Shown here: one piece after another, positions 59,578 through 64,000 of the stretch
Position numbering within the stretch: position 1 is the first letter of the stretch
How the letters are laid out: each line of letters opens with the position of its first letter
DNA from: Saccharomonospora viridis DSM 43017
GTDB lineage: Bacteria > Actinomycetota > Actinomycetes > Mycobacteriales > Pseudonocardiaceae
Assembly (NCBI RefSeq): GCF_000023865.1
Contig: NC_013159.1
Span: 1,948,001 to 2,012,000, forward strand
Reading direction: 5' to 3'
Length of the DNA stretch: 64,000 nucleotides
Notes under the pieces: generated by a model
What the model was told of the DNA's origin: nothing
The model's input: the letters and a program-made list of their open reading frames with translations, nothing else
Databases searched by the model: none
Made by a program: the position numbers and the translations under genes

Positions 59578-60816
59578 TCAGACCGCGGGAAGCACCCGAC
59601 CCGTGCACTCGCCGAGGGCGATGGTGCTGCCGTTGGGCCCGGGGGCGGTGGCCCGCATGCAGACCTCGTCACCGTCCCGGAGGAAGGTGAACTCGCTGCC
59701 GTCCTTGAGCGTCATCGGCTCCGAGCCGCCCCAACAGATCTCGAGGAAGGACCCGCGCTGGAAGCGTTCGCGACCGGAGATGGTGCCGCCGGCGAAGAAG
59801 TCCCCGGCCCGCAGCCCGGCGCCGTTGATGGTCATGTGGGCGAGCATCTGGGCGGCGGTCCAATACGTCTCGGCGAACGGTGCCACGGAGACGACCTCGC
59901 CGTTGAGCAGGATCTCGATCTGCAGGTCGAAGGACCAGGGCGCGGCGTTGGTGTCGTCGAGATAGTCCGACAGCGGGGTGTCCCGCTCCGGTGGCGCCAC
60001 CCGTGCCTCGGAAAGAGCGGCGAGCGGGGTGATCCAGGGCGAGATCGTGGTGCAGAACGACTTGCCCAGGTTCGGGCCCAGCGGCACGTACTCGAAGCTC
60101 TGGATGTCCCGGGCCGACCAGTCGTTGGTCAGGGTGAGGCCGAAGATGTGGTTGTCGGCCTCGGTCAAGGGCACCCGTCCGCTGGGAACGGGGGAGCCGA
60201 GGACGAAACCGACCTCGGCCTCGATGTCAAGACGCCGGCTCGGCCCGAACGTCGGTACACCGTCGGGGTCGAGCCGGATGCCCTGCGGCCGCGGGAAGTC
60301 GGTTCCACTGGGGACGATGGTCCCGGCCCGGCCGTGGTAGCCGATCGGCAGGTGCTTCCAGTTCGGGGTCAACGGCTCCTGCGTCGGGCGGAAGATCCTG
60401 CCCACGTTGCGGGCGTGGAACTCGTTGCCGTAGAAGTCGACGTAGTCCGCGACCGTGAACGGCATGCCCATCGTCACGTCGGCCAAGGGGATCGCCGCCG
60501 CCGCGACGGCCTCACCGTGCGTGGGGTCGCCGAGCACCTTCTGCAACCCGGCCCGGACCTCGTCCCACACCGTGCGGTTCTGGGCGAGCAGGGCGTCCAG
60601 GGACGGTGCGTCGACAGCGGTACGGGCCGCGTCGCTGAGCTCACCCGAGGGCAGCAACGCCAGTACGGCGCTGACCTCGAGGACGTGGTCGCCGAGCCGG
60701 ACCCCGAGTCGGGGCCCGTTGTCGCCGTGGGTGTACGACCCGTACGGCAGGTGCTCGATGTCGTTGCCTGTGCTGCCGAGTCGCGCAGCGGCACTACCGG
60801 GTGCTGGAGTGTTCAT
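59578..60816 (-). CDS. fahA: Fumarylacetoacetase
   Basis: A 412-residue enzyme cleaving fumarylacetoacetate to fumarate and acetoacetate, the last step of tyrosine/homogentisate breakdown. The N-terminal SH3-like domain (NTPAPGSAAARLG onward) precedes the catalytic core: DFYGNEFHARNVGR, DIEAEVGFVLGSPV (metal Glu), NDWSARDIQSFEYVPLGPNL and TISGRERFQRGSFLE. It is the last gene of the minus-strand operon and is followed by a strong hairpin. The maleylacetoacetate isomerase step is not encoded here. Confidence 0.95.
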   Translation of the reverse strand: MNTPAPGSAAARLGSTGNDIEHLPYGSYTHGDNGPRLGVRLGDHVLEVSAVLALLPSGELSDAARTAVDAPSLDALLAQNRTVWDEVRAGLQKVLGDPTHGEAVAAAAIPLADVTMGMPFTVADYVDFYGNEFHARNVGRIFRPTQEPLTPNWKHLPIGYHGRAGTIVPSGTDFPRPQGIRLDPDGVPTFGPSRRLDIEAEVGFVLGSPVPSGRVPLTEADNHIFGLTLTNDWSARDIQSFEYVPLGPNLGKSFCTTISPWITPLAALSEARVAPPERDTPLSDYLDDTNAAPWSFDLQIEILLNGEVVSVAPFAETYWTAAQMLAHMTINGAGLRAGDFFAGGTISGRERFQRGSFLEICWGGSEPMTLKDGSEFTFLRDGDEVCMRATAPGPNGSTIALGECTGRVLPAV

Positions 60817-60825
60817 GCTTGACCT

Positions 60826-61695
60826 CTACGTGGTGGACAACAGGGCGGGATCGAGCAGATCGAGTGCGATCAGCGACTCGATGGGCTCGGAGATACTGCA
60901 GGTGCCGAAGGATTCGAAAAGCGTCCTCCAGGACGCCGAGGTCTCGGCGTAGGCCGCCCGGACGGCGTCGTGGTCGCGCTCGGCCAGAAGCCGCTGAACC
61001 CGGTCGAAGTCGGCGCCGGACCGGGCGGCCGCCGTGGCGAGCGCGATGTTCAAAAAGCCGTGGTGCTGAAAACCGGTCTTCGGGCCGGTGTGGCGGACGG
61101 CTTGGTGCAGGCCGGCGGTGAGCTTGAACGGAACCTCCGCCTGAGCGGCCGCGTCGATCACCGAGGCCAGTTGGGCGACGGAGGGGAAGAGCGTCGCCTC
61201 AAGCCCACCGGTGCGGTATTTCAACCGCGCGGCGGTGCCTGCCAACTCCTTGACACCACCTTCGGCCACCGCGTCGCCGGACAGCTCCACGTGCACCGAA
61301 TACGGCGCGTCCTGGGCCAGCTCGACACCGGCGGCCAACTGCTCGCGCCACCGTTGGTCGGTCTTGAGCTCCAGGCCGCTGATCACGACCCCCTGCGGCG
61401 GTTCCGCGGCCACCCGCAGCGCTTGGTCGAGAGCCCCCGGCGCGACCACGAGACCGACCCGCAGCGGCTCGCGGGCGAGGTCGATGCCGAGTTCACCGGC
61501 CACCTCGGTGGCCAACGCCGCGGCCTCCGAAAGCCTCGCCTCGGTCAACAGCAACGGACCGACCAACGGCTGGATGGAGGCGGAGCGCCGCTGCAGGTGA
61601 GCACGGACGGCGTCGGGCAGCTCCGCCGAACCAGGGGGGAAGATCGCCGCGTCGTCGAAGAAACCGGTGAAGTCGGAAAAACGCGAGGTGGTCAT
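60826..61695 (-). CDS. Conserved hypothetical protein between hmgA and fahA
   Basis: A 289-residue soluble protein that I do not recognise. It starts TTSRFSDFTGFFDDAAIFPPG and has alternating beta/alpha-like blocks (LRVGLVVAPGAL, VVISGLELKTD, YSVHVELSGDAV, VPFKLTAGLHQAVR, GFLNIALATAAA). Such a repeat pattern and a late Lys-x-Thr-x-Gly-x-His would suit a TIM-barrel-like fold, but this is speculation. The ATG overlaps the hmgA stop by three bases, and fahA starts nine bases later, so it is bound into the homogentisate operon. A role in the missing maleylacetoacetate isomerisation or in regulating the pathway is conceivable. Confidence 0.8.
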   Translation of the reverse strand: MTTSRFSDFTGFFDDAAIFPPGSAELPDAVRAHLQRRSASIQPLVGPLLLTEARLSEAAALATEVAGELGIDLAREPLRVGLVVAPGALDQALRVAAEPPQGVVISGLELKTDQRWREQLAAGVELAQDAPYSVHVELSGDAVAEGGVKELAGTAARLKYRTGGLEATLFPSVAQLASVIDAAAQAEVPFKLTAGLHQAVRHTGPKTGFQHHGFLNIALATAAARSGADFDRVQRLLAERDHDAVRAAYAETSASWRTLFESFGTCSISEPIESLIALDLLDPALLSTT

Positions 61696-62891
61696 CCGAT
61701 CCACCTGCCTTTGCTCCAGGAAGAGGCGTACGACGTGTCCTCGGCGGCCAGGCCGGCCTCCCCCAGCAGCAAGGGACGGAAGGTGTCGACCATGATCCCG
61801 GTCTCGTCGAAGTAGTCCTTGCCCAAGCTGGCCTCGATGGCACCCGGCTGGGGACCGTGCGGGTGCCCACCGGGGTGGAGTGAGACCGAGCCGATACCGA
61901 TGCCCGAACCCTTGCGGGCCTCGTAGTCACCGCCGCAGTAGAACATGACCTCGTCCGAGTCGACGTTGGAGTGGTAGTAGGGCACCGGAACGGCCTGCGG
62001 GTGGTAGTCGACCTTGCGGGGCAGGAAGTTGCAGATCACGAAGTTCTCGCCCTCGAACACCTGGTGCACGGGCGGCGGCTGGTGGATCTTGCCGGTGATC
62101 GGCATGAAGTTCTCGATGTTGAAGGTGTACGGGTACAGGCAGCCGTCCCAGCCGACGACGTCGAACGGGTGGTGCGGCAGTGTGTGCACGGTGCCGGTGA
62201 TGCCGTTGGGGCCCCGGTGCTTGATGTAGACCTCGACGTCCTCTCCCTCGACGTGGAGCGGCTCGGTCGGGCCGTGCAGGTCCCGCTCGCAGAACGGCGC
62301 GTGCTCCAGCAGCTGACCGTACCGGGACAGGTAGCGCTTGGGCGGAGCGATGTGGCTGTTGGCCTCGATCGCGTAGAGCCGGACCTCGGTTCCCTCCTCG
62401 ATCACCCACCGGTGCGTGGTCGACCGAGGGATCACCACGTAGTCACCCTGACGAGCCGGGAGCGCGCCGAAGACGGTCTCCACAAGCGCCTCACCGGACT
62501 CGACGAAGACACACTCGTCACCGAGCGCGTTGCGATACAGCGGCGAGGTGGCACCGGCGGCGACGTAGGAGATGCGCACGTCGTCGTTGCCGAGCACCAG
62601 GCGCCGCCCGGTGACCGGGTCGGTCTTCGCGACGGCGGAGGCGTCGACGAGGTCGTGCAACTTCAGGTGCCGCGGCAGCAGAGGTTCGTTCGGCGTCAAG
62701 CTCTGGTCGGGCAGTTCCCAGCGGCGCGCACCGACGACGGCCGAGGGAATGTGCCGGTGGTAGAGCAGCGAGGAGTCGGAGGAAAAGCCCTCTTCCCCCA
62801 TCAGCTCCTCGTAGTAGAGGTTGCCTTCGGGAGAACGGAAGACGGTGTGTCGGGTCTTGGGTACCTCCCCGACTGCGCGGTAGTAGGCCAC
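61692..62891 (-). CDS. hmgA: Homogentisate 1,2-dioxygenase
   Basis: A 399-residue cupin-type iron dioxygenase opening homogentisate to maleylacetoacetate. It shows YYRAVGEVPKTRHTVFR at the start, the iron-site region YYHSNVDSDEVMFYCGGDYE (Glu ligand) and SLHPGGHPHGPQPG (His ligands). I placed the start at a GTG with AAGGAG seven bases upstream; the open frame extends 68 codons further but that part is low-complexity and not dioxygenase-like. It leads the hmgA-unknown-fahA operon. Confidence 0.93.
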   Translation of the reverse strand: MAYYRAVGEVPKTRHTVFRSPEGNLYYEELMGEEGFSSDSSLLYHRHIPSAVVGARRWELPDQSLTPNEPLLPRHLKLHDLVDASAVAKTDPVTGRRLVLGNDDVRISYVAAGATSPLYRNALGDECVFVESGEALVETVFGALPARQGDYVVIPRSTTHRWVIEEGTEVRLYAIEANSHIAPPKRYLSRYGQLLEHAPFCERDLHGPTEPLHVEGEDVEVYIKHRGPNGITGTVHTLPHHPFDVVGWDGCLYPYTFNIENFMPITGKIHQPPPVHQVFEGENFVICNFLPRKVDYHPQAVPVPYYHSNVDSDEVMFYCGGDYEARKGSGIGIGSVSLHPGGHPHGPQPGAIEASLGKDYFDETGIMVDTFRPLLLGEAGLAAEDTSYASSWSKGRWIG

Positions 62892-63230
62892 CTGATGCTC
62901 CTTGCTGATCACGATGAGCGGGTGATGCGAGCACGAGCATGCGATCGGGTGCCGGCAGCCTGCAACCAGCGCCGATCGCCTTCCCGAGCGCTCGTCGAGC
63001 GATGTGTGACCAGGCTGATCGGCGCGGAGGCCTCCATTTACGCGCGCGCGATGGGGGCTTGCCCGACCGGTCCCCAGGCGGCGGTCCCGCCGCACATCGC
63101 CGCCAAGGTTGACATGAAAATGAAATGTTCCCCGTGTCAGAGTCGGTCATGAACCGGAGGCCCACGGCACGGCTGGGCAGGCCGGGCTCCGCTGACCCCA
63201 GAGCCGACACAGAGCAGTGAGGAGGGCGTC
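62892..63230. other. Divergent intergenic region between hmgA and the regulator
   Basis: 339 bases that should hold promoters for both. TTGACA at 63109-63114 on the plus strand could be a -35 for the regulator, but no good -10 is seen 17 bases on. A GCGCGCGCG run is present near 63040. I found no clear operator palindrome. Confidence 0.4.
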
Positions 63231-64000
63231 ATGGCCGCACCACTTCGCAGCGACAGCTTGGCGCCGAGTCGTCGGATGCGCACCGGAGCCGCTGCGGTCT
63301 TCCAGGTACCCTCACAGCGGCTCGCCGTCGTAGACCTGGCCGCGGAGCTGGGCCGACGCCCGGCGGTGACGAACATGTCGGAGCGTCTCGGCTGGGGTTT
63401 CCTGCACCTCACCGACAGTGAGCAACTCACCTGGGCGCTGCGGGTGAACCGTCCTGCCGCCGTCCTCGTACTGCTCCCCTCCGATTTGCCCCCGGACGTC
63501 GTCACCGTCGAACGGGCCCGGCGCGCCACCCGCGCTCCGATCGCTGTCATGGGCGAGGTCGCCGGTCCCCAGAGTGTCGCTCTGCTCGCCGCCGGTGCCG
63601 ACGTCGTCCTGCCGGTCAACATCCGCGAGGAGGAACTCGGTGCCCGCATGCTGGCTCTGGTGCGTCGAGCCGCCGAGGGATCCGACGCCGGCGCCCGTTA
63701 CCTGGTCTCCGGTCCACTGCGGATCGACCTGTGGCAACGCGAGGCCACCCTCGACACGGAACCGCTCCCCCTCACCGGCACCGAATTCCGCCTGCTGGTC
63801 TGTCTGATGGAGGCCGACGGCCAGGTCGTGCCGAGCAGTCGGTTGATCTCCCGGGTATGGGGTTGGGCCGGTGCGCACGATGGCCTCAACACGTTGCGTA
63901 TCGGCATCGCACGCTTGCGCAAGAAACTCGGCGACGACACCAGGGCCCCGCGGTTCGTGATCTCGGTGCGCGGCGCCGGTTACCGCTTCGGCGGCCGGGT
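63231..64000 (+). CDS. OmpR/PhoB-type winged-helix regulator with degenerate receiver, 3' end cut by window
   Basis: About 257 codons are visible. The N-terminal 130 residues have receiver-like spacing (AAVLVLLPSDLPPDVV, APIAVMGEV, AAGADVVLPVNIREEEL) but lack the acidic pair, the phosphoacceptor Asp and the usual Lys (VVLPVN in place of DYLxKP). The C-terminal winged helix is convincing: PLPLTGTEFRLLVCLME, VWGWAGAHDGLNTLRIGIARLR and ISVRGAGYRF near the end. It is therefore probably an atypical orphan response regulator not controlled by phosphorylation. GAGGAGG lies before the ATG. Only a few residues seem to be missing at the C-terminus. It may regulate the divergent hmgA operon. Confidence 0.85.
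   Translation, partial: MAAPLRSDSLAPSRRMRTGAAAVFQVPSQRLAVVDLAAELGRRPAVTNMSERLGWGFLHLTDSEQLTWALRVNRPAAVLVLLPSDLPPDVVTVERARRATRAPIAVMGEVAGPQSVALLAAGADVVLPVNIREEELGARMLALVRRAAEGSDAGARYLVSGPLRIDLWQREATLDTEPLPLTGTEFRLLVCLMEADGQVVPSSRLISRVWGWAGAHDGLNTLRIGIARLRKKLGDDTRAPRFVISVRGAGYRFGGR

Overview
The window is high-GC DNA (strong G/C third-position bias, GTG and TTG starts, many 4-base start/stop overlaps) with actinomycete hallmarks: mycothiol-dependent formaldehyde dehydrogenase, MbtH, NRPS genes and heterotetrameric sarcosine oxidase. The gene content suggests a Pseudonocardiaceae genome, Saccharomonospora or a close relative. That placement is inference from gene content, since no rRNA is present.

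1-14.4 kb: the 3' end of a calcium-dependent lipopeptide cluster of the daptomycin/taromycin type. A truncated NRPS (A-PCP-E) is followed by a two-module NRPS (C-A-PCP-C-A-PCP-TE). By hand extraction its A-domain codes read DLGKTGVVNK (3-methyl-Glu/Glu type) and DAWTTTGVGK (kynurenine type). Then come MbtH, a DptI-like methyltransferase, tryptophan 2,3-dioxygenase, kynurenine formamidase and a type II thioesterase, so the two unusual C-terminal residues are made and loaded from one operon.

14.4-20.3 kb: a LysR regulator diverges, across a perfect LysR-type palindrome, from a tightly coupled operon of CitMHS transporter, AtuA/DUF1446 protein, small AtuA partner and secreted CocE-type hydrolase. 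20.2-24.5 kb holds a CoiA-like protein, hypothetical genes, a MazG-like pyrophosphohydrolase and strong terminator hairpins.

24.4-35.4 kb: acyl-CoA/aromatic-type catabolic genes with several damaged ones. These are a MmgE/PrpD, cyclase and CitE-like operon headed by a CaiB remnant, a frameshifted flavin reductase, an intact FAD/2Fe-2S reductase, an epoxide hydrolase, a frameshifted FAD monooxygenase, an in-frame RibB/RibA-acyl-CoA dehydrogenase chimera, an APH-like kinase and an SDR. This looks like a decaying or rearranged island.

35.4-40.3 kb: a secreted M28 peptidase, an alanine/glycine:Na+ symporter and a hypothetical protein. 40.4-59.4 kb: a nearly complete route from glycine betaine to pyruvate. 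It has a ProP-like transporter, IclR regulator, Rieske ferredoxin, ferredoxin reductase, Rieske oxygenase, formaldehyde detoxification pair, GlyA, SoxBDAG, dimethylglycine oxidase, GntR regulator, L-serine dehydratase and formyl-THF deformylase. A TGATATATCA-type palindrome recurs at three promoters and may define a GntR regulon.

59.5-64 kb: a homogentisate operon (hmgA, an unrecognised gene, fahA) diverges from a winged-helix regulator with a degenerate receiver domain, cut by the window end. I saw no rRNA, tRNA, CRISPR array, transposase or phage gene.
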